Assembly (NCBI RefSeq): GCF_001701025.1
Contig: NZ_CP016793.1
Coordinates: forward strand, 310,001 to 374,000
Direction: 5' to 3'
DNA from: Lentzea guizhouensis
GTDB lineage: Bacteria > Actinomycetota > Actinomycetes > Mycobacteriales > Pseudonocardiaceae
Length of the DNA stretch: 64,000 nucleotides
Shown here: in pieces, positions 1-9,767 of the stretch
Numbering within the stretch: the first letter of the stretch is position 1
Layout of the letters: each line of letters starts with the position of its first letter
Program-made: the position numbers and the translations under genes
Notes under the pieces: model-generated
The model's database searches: none
What the model saw: only the letters and a program-made list of their open reading frames with translations
Told to the model about the DNA's origin: nothing

Positions 1-1409
1 CCTTCGAGAACGCCGGCTACACCGCGGACGGCGTCGTCGACGCGCTCGGCCCGCAGGCCCACGCCGCGCTCGGCCGGGGCGAGCCGGAGCCCGCCCGGCG
101 CGCGAGCAAGGACGCCGGGACGCTCGGCACGCTGATCCGCCTGTTCCTGCTCGGCGACGAGGAGCCGGAGCAGGACGTCCGCAAGGCGCTGGACGGCGTC
201 GACATCGACGACCTCGTCCGCAACGAGGTGCTGACGAGCGAGCTGACCGCCGGCCTGGACGTGCGGCCCTACGAGGACAACTGGTGGGTGATCGCCGACC
301 TCGACTCGGACGTGCGCGGCGGTTCCGTGCCCGAGGACCACGTGCTGGGCGTCGGGCACGCCTCGATCAGCCTCGCCCGCGCGACCAGGAAAACCCCGAT
401 CGGCTCGCTGCTCGACCTCGGCACCGGCTGTGGCGTTCAGGCGCTGCACGCGAGCACGCACGCCGAGCGCATCACGGCCACCGATCTGTCCGAGCGCGCG
501 CTACGGCTCGCACAGGGCACGTTCCGCATGAACGGGCTCGACGTGGAGACGCTGCAGGGCGAGTGGTTCGGGCCGGTGCGCAACCGGCGGTTCGACCAGG
601 TCGTGTGCAACCCGCCGTTCGTGGTCGGGCCGCCGCGGGTCGACTACGTGTACCGCGACTCCGGGCTCGGTGGCGACGACGCGTCGGCGCTGGTGATCCG
701 GCAGCTGCCCGCGTTCCTCAACGAGGGCGGCGTGGGGCAGCTGCTCGCCTCCTGGGTGCACCGCAAGGGCGAGGACTGGGAGGAGCGCGTCTCCGGCTGG
801 CTGCCGCGCGGTGGCGTGGACGCGTGGTTCGTGCAGCGCGACATCGCCGAGCCCGCGTTGTACGTCGGGACGTGGCTCAAGGACGCCGGTGTCGACCCGC
901 GCAGTCCCGAGGGGCGGCGCAAGGCGGCCGCGTGGCTCGACTGGTTCGAGGAGAACGAGGTCCAGGGCGTCGGATTCGGGTACGTGACGCTGCGGCGCAC
1001 CGACGAGATGCACTCCCAGGTGGTGTGCGAGGACCTGCGGCACGCCTTCGACGACCCGCTGGGCCCGGAGGCGGCGCGGTGGCTCGACAACGTGGCGTGG
1101 CTGCGCGCGAACCCGGACCTGCTCGGGCGGGCGTTCCGGGTCGCGGACACCGTGCTGCTGGAGGAGGTGTCCGAGCCGAGCGAGGAGGGCTGGCGCAAGG
1201 TCGTCGCCCGGCTGCACCGCACCGACGGGCCCGGCTGGCAGCACGAGGTGGACGAGGCGACAGCCAAGCTGATCGCCGGTTGCACGGGTGCGCTGCCGTT
1301 GGCCGACCTGCTCGCGTTGCTCGAGTTCGCCTATGGAGAAATCGATTCGGAAGCCGCGTTGCCGATCGTTCGTGATCTCATCCGGCACGGAATGTTGATT
1401 CCCGCGTGA
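1..1409 (+). CDS. Class I SAM-dependent methyltransferase, 5' end outside window
   Basis: The frame is open from base 3 to the stop at 1409, so about 468 residues are visible and the start lies upstream. After about 130 residues without a recognisable motif comes a Rossmann methyltransferase core. It has motif [15 protein letters not shown] (near base 410) and the NPPF tetrapeptide in [12 protein letters not shown] (near base 605). NPPF/Y is typical of N-methyltransferases of RNA, protein or amino-group substrates. The C-terminal 200 residues look like an added helical domain. It overlaps the next gene by 4 bp (GTGA), so the two are probably co-translated. The substrate is unknown; the dtd neighbour suggests a translation-related target, which is inference only. 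Confidence 0.8.
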   Translation, partial: FENAGYTADGVVDALGPQAHAALGRGEPEPARRASKDAGTLGTLIRLFLLGDEEPEQDVRKALDGVDIDDLVRNEVLTSELTAGLDVRPYEDNWWVIADLDSDVRGGSVPEDHVLGVGHASISLARATRKTPIGSLLDLGTGCGVQALHASTHAERITATDLSERALRLAQGTFRMNGLDVETLQGEWFGPVRNRRFDQVVCNPPFVVGPPRVDYVYRDSGLGGDDASALVIRQLPAFLNEGGVGQLLASWVHRKGEDWEERVSGWLPRGGVDAWFVQRDIAEPALYVGTWLKDAGVDPRSPEGRRKAAAWLDWFEENEVQGVGFGYVTLRRTDEMHSQVVCEDLRHAFDDPLGPEAARWLDNVAWLRANPDLLGRAFRVADTVLLEEVSEPSEEGWRKVVARLHRTDGPGWQHEVDEATAKLIAGCTGALPLADLLALLEFAYGEIDSEAALPIVRDLIRHGMLIPA

Positions 1410-1831
1410 AAGCGGTTGTGGCGCGCGTCACAGAGGCGAGTGTGGAAGTCGAAGGGGAGATCGTCGGCGCGATCTCCGAGCCCGGATTGCTGGTCCTGCT
1501 CGGTGTGCACCACGACGACTCGGACGCCCACGCGGCCAAGATGGCGCGCAAGCTGCACGGTCTGCGGATCCTGGACGACGAGCAGTCCTGCGAGTCGACC
1601 GGCGCTCCCCTGCTGGTCGTCAGCCAGTTCACCCTCTACGGGGACACCCGCAAGGGCCGCCGTCCGTCCTGGACGGCGGCCGCGCGGCCGGAGCACGCGG
1701 AACCCTTGGTGAACGCCGTCGTGGCGGAGCTGCGCCAAATGGGCGCGCGGGTCGAAACGGGACGTTTCCGTACCGAGATGAAGGTGCGGAGCGTGAACGA
1801 CGGGCCGTTCACGGTGCTCGTGGAGGTCTGA
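1406..1831 (+). CDS. dtd: D-aminoacyl-tRNA deacylase
   Basis: This 141-residue protein has the normal length for DTD. It hydrolyses D-amino acids (D-Tyr and others, also Gly mis-attached to tRNA-Ala) from tRNA in the cytoplasm. It shows the SQFTLYGD motif (about residue 73) and the C-terminal [11 protein letters not shown], which corresponds to the Gly-cisPro specificity loop; Phe replaces the more usual Val after GP. The GTG start overlaps the stop of the upstream methyltransferase, giving translational coupling. Confidence 0.93.
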   Translation: MKAVVARVTEASVEVEGEIVGAISEPGLLVLLGVHHDDSDAHAAKMARKLHGLRILDDEQSCESTGAPLLVVSQFTLYGDTRKGRRPSWTAAARPEHAEPLVNAVVAELRQMGARVETGRFRTEMKVRSVNDGPFTVLVEV

Positions 1832-1909
1832 GGAAAGGGTTCTCAGCCAATCCTCAGATTACTCGCGCAACCGCTGTGACAGCGGTGACGTCTTCAGGTC
1901 AGGAAGTCG

Positions 1910-1935
1910 GGAACGAATTCGGAATCGGGTTCGTT
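1910..1935 (+). promoter_or_regulatory. Candidate ECF-sigma promoter of sigB
   Basis: GGAAC (1910-1914), 18 bp, then GTT (1933-1935) matches the -35/-10 pattern recognised by SigE/SigH-type ECF sigma factors (GGAAC-N17-19-GTT). Transcription would start near 1942, about 130 bp upstream of the preferred sigB start at 2071. Stress-sigma control of sigB is known in mycobacteria; its presence here is inferred from the sequence. Confidence 0.55.
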
Positions 1936-2070
1936 ACCCCGGATGAGAGCCAGCAAGCGATGGGATCCAGAGCGGGCCCGCCGCGAACCGGCACCAGGGC
2001 GCAGCGCCGCGCCGCCGCCTTGACCACAGCGCCCGCGACCGCGTCGCCCGCAGCAGGGGGAGGGAGATCC

Positions 2071-3054
2071 ATGACCGTCACGAGGATCTTCGACCGTGAA
2101 GTCGGAGACAACACCGCCGTCGAAGCCGACCTCGACGCCCAGGGGCCGGCGGCCGATCTCGTTCGAGTCTACCTGAACGGAATCGGCAAGACCGCGCTGC
2201 TGACCGCCGAGGAGGAGGTCGACCTCGCGAAGCGCATCGAGGCGGGCATCTTCGCCCACCACGTCCTGGACACGGCCAAGCGCCTCACGCCGACCCGTCG
2301 CGAAGAGCTGGGGGAGCTCGTCCGCGACGGCCGCCGCGCCAAGGACCACCTGCTCAAGGCCAACCTGCGCCTCGTCGTCTCGCTGGCCAAGCGCTACACC
2401 GGCCGCGGCATGCCGCTGCTGGACCTGATCCAGGAGGGCAACCTGGGTCTGATCCGCGCCGTCGAGAAGTTCGACTACACCAAGGGCTTCAAGTTCTCCA
2501 CGTACGCGACGTGGTGGATCCGCCAGGCCATCACCCGCGGCATGGCCGACCAGGGCCGCACCATCCGCCTCCCCGTCCACCTCGTCGAGCAGGTGAACAA
2601 GCTCGCGCGGATCAAGCGCGACCTGCACCAGTCGCTCGGCCGCGAGGCGACGACCGAGGAGCTCGCCAAGGAGTCCGGCATCTCGGTGGAGAAGGTCGCC
2701 GACCTGCTCGACCACGCCCGTGACCCGGTATCGCTCGACATGCCGGTCGGCACGGAGGAGGACGCGCCCCTCGGTGACTTCATCGAGGACTCGGACGCGA
2801 CCGACGCCGAGAGCGCCGTCATCTCCGGCCTGCTGCAGGACGACCTGCGCCGCGTGCTCGCCACGCTGGAGCCGCGCGAGCAGGCCGTGATCCGGCTGCG
2901 CTACGGCCTCGAGGACGGCCAGCCGCGCACGCTCGACCAGATCGGCAAGCGGTTCGGCCTCTCGCGCGAGCGGGTGCGCCAGATCGAGCGCGAGGTCATG
3001 TCGAAGCTGCGCCAGGGCGAGCGTGCCGCGAAGCTGCGTGCGTACGCGTCCTGA
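2071..3054 (+). CDS. sigB: SigB-type group 1/2 sigma-70 factor
   Basis: This RNA polymerase sigma subunit has regions 1.2 to 4.2: [16 protein letters not shown] (1.2), [27 protein letters not shown] (2.1-2.2, quoted here as NLRLVV...LIQEGN), [11 protein letters not shown] (2.3-2.4), and the region 4 helix-turn-helix [12 protein letters not shown]. At 327 residues it matches mycobacterial SigB (about 323) rather than the longer principal sigma factor. An upstream in-frame start at 1876 exists. ATG 2071 is preferred because it has a strong GGGGGAGGGAG ribosome site, and because the ECF-type promoter at 1910-1935 lies downstream of 1876. It probably directs general stress or stationary-phase transcription. 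Confidence 0.88.
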   Translation: MTVTRIFDREVGDNTAVEADLDAQGPAADLVRVYLNGIGKTALLTAEEEVDLAKRIEAGIFAHHVLDTAKRLTPTRREELGELVRDGRRAKDHLLKANLRLVVSLAKRYTGRGMPLLDLIQEGNLGLIRAVEKFDYTKGFKFSTYATWWIRQAITRGMADQGRTIRLPVHLVEQVNKLARIKRDLHQSLGREATTEELAKESGISVEKVADLLDHARDPVSLDMPVGTEEDAPLGDFIEDSDATDAESAVISGLLQDDLRRVLATLEPREQAVIRLRYGLEDGQPRTLDQIGKRFGLSRERVRQIEREVMSKLRQGERAAKLRAYAS

Positions 3055-3078
3055 CCTCGCTTGGGCCAGGTGGTGTCA

Positions 3079-3099
3079 CGGTCGGATCTCAGCCGACCG
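3079..3099 (+). terminator. Short hairpin after sigB
   Basis: A perfect 7-bp stem CGGTCGG / CCGACCG with a 7-nt loop starts 25 bp after the sigB stop. No T run follows. It may help terminate sigB together with the stronger hairpin at 3191-3223. Confidence 0.4.
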
Positions 3100-3190
3100 C
3101 GAGTATTGACTTGTCACTCAACTCACGGCACGGTCGGGCGTTACCAGAGCCAAGCGACGCCCGTCGAGAGTCGGAAGTCGCACACGGAGG

Positions 3191-3223
3191 AAGGTCGGGG
3201 CAGCCGGGGGCTGCCCCGGCCTT
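3191..3223 (+). terminator. Strong hairpin between sigB and fumarase
   Basis: AAGGTCGGGGCAGCC (3191-3205) pairs with 3209-3223 around a GGG loop. The stem is 15 bp with one U-G pair. No T run follows, as is common for actinobacterial I-shaped terminators. The 300-bp gap 3055-3354 contains this hairpin, the smaller one at 3079 and presumably the fumarase promoter. I see no credible small gene in it. Confidence 0.6.
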
Positions 3224-3354
3224 CCGCGTTCCCGGGGTCGTCGCCCGGAGTCCGTTGCTCGGGAAGCCGTTGCGAAGAACACGGTGGACGGGACGCAATA
3301 CGTCCCTTTGATGGCGGTACGGTTTTCTGATCCGAACTGCACACCGTTGGAGTT

Positions 3355-5019
<1,665 letters not shown>

Positions 5020-5046
5020 CTCGCACGGGAGCCCGCTCAGTCAGCT

Positions 5047-5090
5047 ACGACGGCTGGGCCAACTGATATATCGGTTGGCCCGGCCGTCGT
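5047..5090 (+). terminator. Fumarase terminator whose loop carries the TGATATATCG motif
   Basis: A 17-bp stem (5047-5063 with 5074-5090, one U-G pair) closes a 10-nt loop TGATATATCG. It lies 27 bp after the fumarase stop, between convergent genes. The loop contains one of the dispersed CTGATATATCGG sites. Confidence 0.7.
5063..5074 (+). repeat. Dispersed 12-mer CTGATATATCGG, exact copy 1
   Basis: This exact copy lies in the loop of the fumarase terminator, 28 bp left of hairpin repeat copy A. A divergent site (CATATATC, 5244-5251) lies in inverse orientation on the other side of the repeat. Confidence 0.75.
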
Positions 5091-5101
5091 GCTTCCAGGT
5101 C

Positions 5102-5169
5102 TTTGCAACGACTCTTTTGCGGTCGTCGTCCAAAGACTCATTGCTAAGCAGCAGGTCAGGGCGGGGTGA
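5102..5169 (-). repeat. Dispersed hairpin repeat, copy A
   Basis: Left arm GCAACGACTCTTT and right arm AAAGACTCATTGC form an imperfect 13-bp stem (two mismatches) around TGCGGTCGTCGTCC. The tail CAGCAGGTCAGGGCGGGGT is shared with copy C. Related copies lie at 18435 and 53468. Read leftward, all three can encode the peptide core LAMSLWTT followed by xxK(D/E)SL. The leftward frame of this copy continues to an ATG at 5246 (starting MDLGLRERTLHV), possibly a gene fragment. Together with the flanking TATATC sites the unit spans about 190 bp (5063-5251) and resembles a MITE. The element is unidentified. Confidence 0.75.
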
Positions 5170-5264
5170 TCGCGGCAGTCGGCTTGCTCGGCGTCGAGCA
5201 CGGCGGCGAGCACGTGCAGGGTGCGTTCCCGCAGCCCAAGATCCATATATCAGTGTTGCACCGG

Positions 5265-5804
5265 TCAGCCGGTTTCCTCGCGGGACTCCAGCACCAGCCT
5301 CCGGTCACCCAGCGGCGCGTCGAGGCGGACGGTCAGCGGGACCTGCCGGACCTCCTGCGTGCAGATCGTGCCCGGCGGTTGCTTGGTGATCGTGACCAGC
5401 GTGACCTGGACGACCTCGGCGGACTGCGCGGTCACCTCGGCCCGCGCCTCCTTGCAGCCGCCGCCGAGACCGAAGACCTCGATGTCACGGCCGTCGTTGA
5501 AGACGTACGCCTCGGTCCGGAAGGTGTCTGACAACGATGTCGAATCAACCTTCTCCTTCGGCACCGGCGTCACGTTCGGCGGGATGACCGGCTTCTCCTC
5601 GGAGATCGAGACCGGTGGCGTCACGGGTGCGGAGGGCGAGCCGGACCCCGGCGCGGACGTGCCGGGCGCGGAGGTCCCGGACGTCCCGGTCGGCGCGACG
5701 GACGAGGAGCCGGATCCCGGCGCGCTCGACGTGCCACCGGACGAGCACCCGGCGAGCACGGCAACGAGAGCAACGGCAGCGACGACGTTTCTCATGCGCA
5801 CCAT
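5265..5804 (-). CDS. Secreted lipoprotein of unknown function (paralog of next gene)
   Basis: The 179-residue predicted lipoprotein has a short signal sequence MRNVVAAVALVAVLAGC with lipobox LAGC, a 60-residue Ser/Gly/Pro/Thr linker, and a C-terminal domain with two cysteines (GGGCKEAR and GTICTQEV). That domain ends in VRLDAPLGDRRLVLESRE. ATG 5804 is chosen because the lipobox then sits about 23 residues in; ATG 5795 is also possible. The terminal domain matches the gene at 5928-6401, so the two are tandem duplicates. Function is unknown; a disulfide-stabilised extracellular domain is likely. Confidence 0.75.
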   Translation of the reverse strand: MVRMRNVVAAVALVAVLAGCSSGGTSSAPGSGSSSVAPTGTSGTSAPGTSAPGSGSPSAPVTPPVSISEEKPVIPPNVTPVPKEKVDSTSLSDTFRTEAYVFNDGRDIEVFGLGGGCKEARAEVTAQSAEVVQVTLVTITKQPPGTICTQEVRQVPLTVRLDAPLGDRRLVLESREETG

Positions 5805-5876
5805 CCTTGCAAACGAACCTGAGCGAACGGACCTGGAAGCGGAACGGACCCGAGCGGAACGGGCCGGAGAGCGGGA

Positions 5877-5913
5877 GGTGCCCGGCCGACGGGGCAGTTG
5901 TCGACCGGGCACC
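5877..5913 (-). terminator. Hairpin between the two lipoprotein genes
   Basis: GGTGCCCGGCCGAC (5877-5890) pairs with GTCGACCGGGCACC (5900-5913), 14 bp with one mismatch and a 9-nt loop. It starts 15 bp after the stop of the upstream lipoprotein. The paralogs may therefore be transcribed separately. Confidence 0.55.
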
Positions 5914-5927
5914 GGGGGGAGGGAGGT

Positions 5928-6401
5928 CTACTTCTGTTCCTGCCGCGACGTCAACACGACCGTGCGCTCACCCAGGGGCTCGTCCAGCTGCACCTTCAGC
6001 GGGGGGAAGCGGATGTCCATCGTGCACATCTCCTTGGTGAGCGGCAGCGTCTCCAGCAGCTCGATCTTCACCACCGACGCCGACTGCTCCAGCACGGACG
6101 CGCTCGCCTTGCCGCACCCGGCCTCCTGGGCCACCACGGTGACGGTCTTGCCGTCGCCCTGCGTCCACGCGGTGCGCGGGTAGTCCGACGCCAGGGCGTT
6201 GGTGTCCAGCTTCGTCACCGGTTTGCCGTCCGGCGGGACTTCTCCGGGGGCGGTGCCCGGCGGCACCTCCGCGGAGGACGAGGTGGCGGTCGGCAAGGTT
6301 GGACCGCCACCTGCTCCAGTGCCGGCGTTCTGCGCACTGCCACAGGCGGTCATCACCAGCAGCAGGACGCCAGTGCTAACTACGGTTCCAATGTGCCTCA
6401 T
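5928..6401 (-). CDS. Secreted lipoprotein of unknown function (paralog of previous gene)
   Basis: This 157-residue protein has a signal sequence and lipobox VMTACGS, a low-complexity linker, and a C-terminal domain with two cysteines (EAGCGKAS, KEMCTMDI). It ends VQLDEPLGERTVVLTSR. The cysteine spacing and the (V)x(L)D-PLG-R ending match the neighbour at 5265-5804. Function is unknown. It lies 53 bp downstream of the last gene of the aldarate operon but shares no evident role with it. Confidence 0.78.
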   Translation of the reverse strand: MRHIGTVVSTGVLLLVMTACGSAQNAGTGAGGGPTLPTATSSSAEVPPGTAPGEVPPDGKPVTKLDTNALASDYPRTAWTQGDGKTVTVVAQEAGCGKASASVLEQSASVVKIELLETLPLTKEMCTMDIRFPPLKVQLDEPLGERTVVLTSRQEQK

Positions 6402-6454
6402 GCACCAAGGACGGAACCCCGCTCACAACGGGTTGCACCGAGTTCGCTTCACAG

Positions 6455-7585
6455 TTACCGGGACACGGCCGCGACCGCCTCGCGCAGCGCCTCCAGCCGG
6501 GCCGCCGACGCGAGGCCACCGTGGTAGAGGTGGAACTCCTCCACGCCCGCGTCCAGGTACGCGAGCCACTCCTTCGCCAACGCCGCCCCGTCGGCCGGCT
6601 TCGGCGGCAGCCCCAGCACGTACGCGGCGATCCGCGTGTCCGGCGCGACCGCCCGCAGCGCCTCGATGCCCGGCACCGCGACCTCAGGCCCCGGCCAGCA
6701 CATCGTCGTCAGCACGTCGACGTCCGCGTCCAGCCCACCGGCGACCGTCGCGAACGGCCCCGTGCCCCAGGGGTCCGCCGTCACGTGCATGCCGATCCGG
6801 ACCGAAGGCGCCGCGGCACGGATCTCACCGACCACCCGCTGCCGCAACGACCGCACCACACCCGTGCGCACGGCGCGCACGTCATCCGCGAGCGCACCCA
6901 GCGCTTCCTCGACGCCGGGTGCACCGCGATCGACCCCGGCCCGGACCGCTTCACGCAGGGCATCCGGGTCGGCGTACCGGGCGGTGCACGCTGAGCAGAA
7001 GCAGATCGACAGCAGCTTCTGCTGCACCGCGTTCCAGTCCGTGCCGTCGGTCTTCTCGTGGTGCCCGCCGTGGAAGAACCCCAGCGGCCCGCAGGCCTCG
7101 AGGATGATCCCGTCCGGCGCACCCAGCTCCAGCACCTCCGACACCAGCACCGACGCGTACTCCACGACGTCGGGCTGCGCGGTGCACAACGCGTACGGGT
7201 ACCGGTCCCCGAACGCGTTCACCACCGTCACGTCCGGGTGCAGGTCACCCAGGCGCGAGTTGTGCGTCAGCACGGTCCAGGCGTACACCGGCAGCCCGGC
7301 GGCGCGCACCGGACCGGCGGCGGCACCGAACGAGTCCGGACCGTCCGTCCAGGACGGTTCCGCCGGCACCAGCCGCCCGTACCTCTCCGCGCGCACCGGG
7401 AGGTAGAACGCCGCGTGCCGGGCATCGACCAGACGGTGCGCGGGGTGCAACGGGGTTGCCGCCCGCACCGTGTGGTACGAGGCGGCCAGGGCGATCGCGT
7501 CGACCCCGAGGTCCTGGTACCGCGCAACGGCGTCGGGGTCACCGATCAGGTCCCACGGGTAGGCGTGGACAACCGACTTCACCAC
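6455..7585 (-). CDS. Unknown TIM-barrel-like protein of the aldarate operon
   Basis: The 376-residue protein is not assigned to a characterised family. Alternating strands and helices with conserved acidic, His and Trp residues (LEACGPLGFFHGGHHEK, SICFCSACTARY, TTMCWPGPEV) suggest a glycoside-hydrolase-like TIM barrel. The CFCSAC cluster could bind metal. The GTG start overlaps the glucarate dehydratase stop by 7 bp, so it is the sixth gene of the uptake and catabolism operon. Processing of an oligo-uronide or lactone substrate is plausible, but that rests on context alone. Confidence 0.7.
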   Translation of the reverse strand: MVKSVVHAYPWDLIGDPDAVARYQDLGVDAIALAASYHTVRAATPLHPAHRLVDARHAAFYLPVRAERYGRLVPAEPSWTDGPDSFGAAAGPVRAAGLPVYAWTVLTHNSRLGDLHPDVTVVNAFGDRYPYALCTAQPDVVEYASVLVSEVLELGAPDGIILEACGPLGFFHGGHHEKTDGTDWNAVQQKLLSICFCSACTARYADPDALREAVRAGVDRGAPGVEEALGALADDVRAVRTGVVRSLRQRVVGEIRAAAPSVRIGMHVTADPWGTGPFATVAGGLDADVDVLTTMCWPGPEVAVPGIEALRAVAPDTRIAAYVLGLPPKPADGAALAKEWLAYLDAGVEEFHLYHGGLASAARLEALREAVAAVSR

Positions 7586-8838
7586 CGGGGACGCTTCCTC
7601 TCGTAGCTCGGGTCGAACTTCTGCATGTAGCCCGTGTCGTCACGAGCCGTGATGCCGCACCGCGCGTAGTTCTCGGCCAGTCGCGCCAGCGCGTCGCGGT
7701 CCAGCGACACCCCGAGGCCGGGACCGGTCGGCACCGGCACCGCACCGTCCACGAAGGACAGCACGCCCGGCTCGACGACCTCGTCCGCCGCGTTCCACGG
7801 GTAGTGGGTGTCGCAGGCGTAGTTCAGGTTCGGCGTCGCCGCGGCCAGGTGCGTCATCGCCGCCAGCGAGATCCCCAGGTGCGAGTTCGAGTGCATCGAC
7901 AGCCCGATGCCGAACGTCTGGCAGATCATGCCCAGCTGCCGCGACCGCTGCAGCCCGCCCCAGTAGTGGTGGTCGGACAGGACGACCTGCACGGCGTCCA
8001 GCTCCACCGACTGCTTGAGGTGCTCGAAGGCGACCACGCACATGTTGGTGGCCAACGGCATCGGCGCCTGCGCGGCCACCTCGGCCATTCCGGGGATCCC
8101 CGCGGTCGGGTCCTCCAGGTACTCCACCACGCCGTCGAGCTCGGCCGCGACCTTCAGCGACGTCGCGGTCGACCAGGCCGCGTTCGGGTCCAGCCGCAGC
8201 GGGTGGTCCGGGAACGCCTCGCGCAGCGCCCGGATCGCCTCGATCTCCTGCTCCGGCGGGAAGACACCGCCCTTGAGCTTGATCGACCCGAACCCGTACT
8301 CCGAGATCATCTTGGCAGCCTGCGCCACGATCCCGGCGGGGTCGACCGCCTCGCCCCACTCGTCCGGCTCGGCACCGGGGTGCCCGTCCCACTTGTAGAA
8401 CAGGTAGGCGGAGTACGGCACGGCCGACCGCACCGCACCGCCCAGCAGGTCGTGGACCGGGCGTCCCAGCGCCTTGCCCTGGATGTCCAGGCAGGCGACC
8501 TCGAACGACGAGAACACCCGGTCGACCGTGCTCTCCGCGGTGATGTTGCCGGTCAGCCCGTGCTTGTCCAGCCCCACCGTGCCGCCGAGAACAGCGGCGA
8601 CCCGCGCGTGCATCTCGTTGAGAGCAAAAACATCAAGCCCGACCAGGGAGTCCACAACGGACCGCGAGCGCTCCAGGTGCCCGAGGTCGCCGTAGGTCTC
8701 CCCCAGCCCGGAGATGCCCTCGTCGGTGCGCACCTCGACGATCGTGCGCAGCGCCCACGGCTCGTGCACGCCGGCCGAGTTCAGCAGCGGCGGGTCCCGG
8801 AACGCGATCGGCGTCAGGACGATCTCGGTGATCTTCAC
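7579..8838 (-). CDS. gudD: Glucarate dehydratase
   Basis: This enolase-superfamily enzyme of 419 residues dehydrates D-glucarate to 5-keto-4-deoxy-D-glucarate. Visible active-site elements are the KxK base motif in SIKLKGGV, metal ligands in LRLDPNAAW (Asp), EYLEDP (Glu) and LATNMC (Asn), and the catalytic His in SMHSNSHLG. The frame stays open far upstream. GTG 8838 is chosen because AAGGGAG precedes it and the protein then starts at the family's usual first strand (KITEIVLTPI). It lies 14 bp after kdgD in the operon. Confidence 0.92.
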   Translation of the reverse strand: MKITEIVLTPIAFRDPPLLNSAGVHEPWALRTIVEVRTDEGISGLGETYGDLGHLERSRSVVDSLVGLDVFALNEMHARVAAVLGGTVGLDKHGLTGNITAESTVDRVFSSFEVACLDIQGKALGRPVHDLLGGAVRSAVPYSAYLFYKWDGHPGAEPDEWGEAVDPAGIVAQAAKMISEYGFGSIKLKGGVFPPEQEIEAIRALREAFPDHPLRLDPNAAWSTATSLKVAAELDGVVEYLEDPTAGIPGMAEVAAQAPMPLATNMCVVAFEHLKQSVELDAVQVVLSDHHYWGGLQRSRQLGMICQTFGIGLSMHSNSHLGISLAAMTHLAAATPNLNYACDTHYPWNAADEVVEPGVLSFVDGAVPVPTGPGLGVSLDRDALARLAENYARCGITARDDTGYMQKFDPSYERKRPRW

Positions 8839-8852
8839 AGCGACCGCTCCCT

Positions 8853-9767
8853 TCAGGCCAGCAGGGCCTTGCCGGCGGCGATGATCTTGTCGAGCGCGGC
8901 CAGGTGCTCGTCGGACGGGTCGACCAGCGGCGGGCGCACCCCGCCGACCTCCAGGCCGTTCGCGCGCACGGCGGCCTTCACCAGTGCGACGGCGTAGCCG
9001 GGGACCTGGTCGCGCAGCTCGACCAGCGGCTTGTAGAACTCGTACAGGAAGCGGTTCACCAGCGCGGTGTCGCCGGCCTGCACGGCGTTGTAGAAGCCGA
9101 TCGAGATCTCCGGCGCGAAGCAGAACACCGCGGACGAGTACAGCTCGACACCGATGGCCCGGTAGGCGAGCTGCGTCATCTCCGCGGTCGGCAGGCCGTT
9201 GAAGAACTGGAACGGCTTGTCGACGCTCGCCCGGACGGAGAGCACGATCCGCTGCATCTGGTCCAGGTCGCCCAGGCCGTCCTTGAAGCCCACGACGTTC
9301 GGGATCGACGCGACCTCGACGGCGGTGTCCGGCGTGAACCGCGCGTTGTTGCGCTGGTACACGATGATCGGCAGCTCCGTGGCCCCGGCGACCTCGGCCA
9401 CGTACCGCACGAGACCGGCGGCCGGGTTCGTCACCAGGTACGGCGGCAGCAGCAGGATGCCGTTGGCGCCGGCGCGTTCCGCCGCCTGGACGAACTGCTT
9501 GGTCGCGACGACCGAGCCACCGGCACCGGCGAACACCGGCACCTTGCCCGCGGTCGCCTCGACCGCGACGGCCACCGCCCGTTCGAACTCCTCCAGCCCC
9601 AACGCGTGGAACTCGCCGGTGCCGCAGGCCGCGAACACCGCGCCCGGCCCGGCGGAGACACCGTGCTTGACGTGCTCCGCGAGCACGTCGTACGCGATGT
9701 TCCCCTCGCCGTCGAACGGGGTCACCGGGAAGAACAGCACACCATCGAGTTGCATAACCAGACTCAT
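8853..9767 (-). CDS. kdgD: 5-dehydro-4-deoxyglucarate dehydratase
   Basis: This DapA/NAL-superfamily lyase of 304 residues converts 5-keto-4-deoxyglucarate to alpha-ketoglutarate semialdehyde, with loss of water and CO2. The Schiff-base lysine is in NVVGFKDGLGD, the partner tyrosine in IIVYQRNN, and the substrate loop in CGTGEFHAL. The start overlaps the permease stop by 4 bp (ATGA). Its product is the substrate of the aldehyde dehydrogenase at 14716-16218. Confidence 0.92.
   Translation of the reverse strand: MSLVMQLDGVLFFPVTPFDGEGNIAYDVLAEHVKHGVSAGPGAVFAACGTGEFHALGLEEFERAVAVAVEATAGKVPVFAGAGGSVVATKQFVQAAERAGANGILLLPPYLVTNPAAGLVRYVAEVAGATELPIIVYQRNNARFTPDTAVEVASIPNVVGFKDGLGDLDQMQRIVLSVRASVDKPFQFFNGLPTAEMTQLAYRAIGVELYSSAVFCFAPEISIGFYNAVQAGDTALVNRFLYEFYKPLVELRDQVPGYAVALVKAAVRANGLEVGGVRPPLVDPSDEHLAALDKIIAAGKALLA

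Noticed and set aside
1876..2070. N-terminal extension of sigB
   Set aside because: ATG 2071 has a much better ribosome site and the likely promoter lies downstream of 1876.
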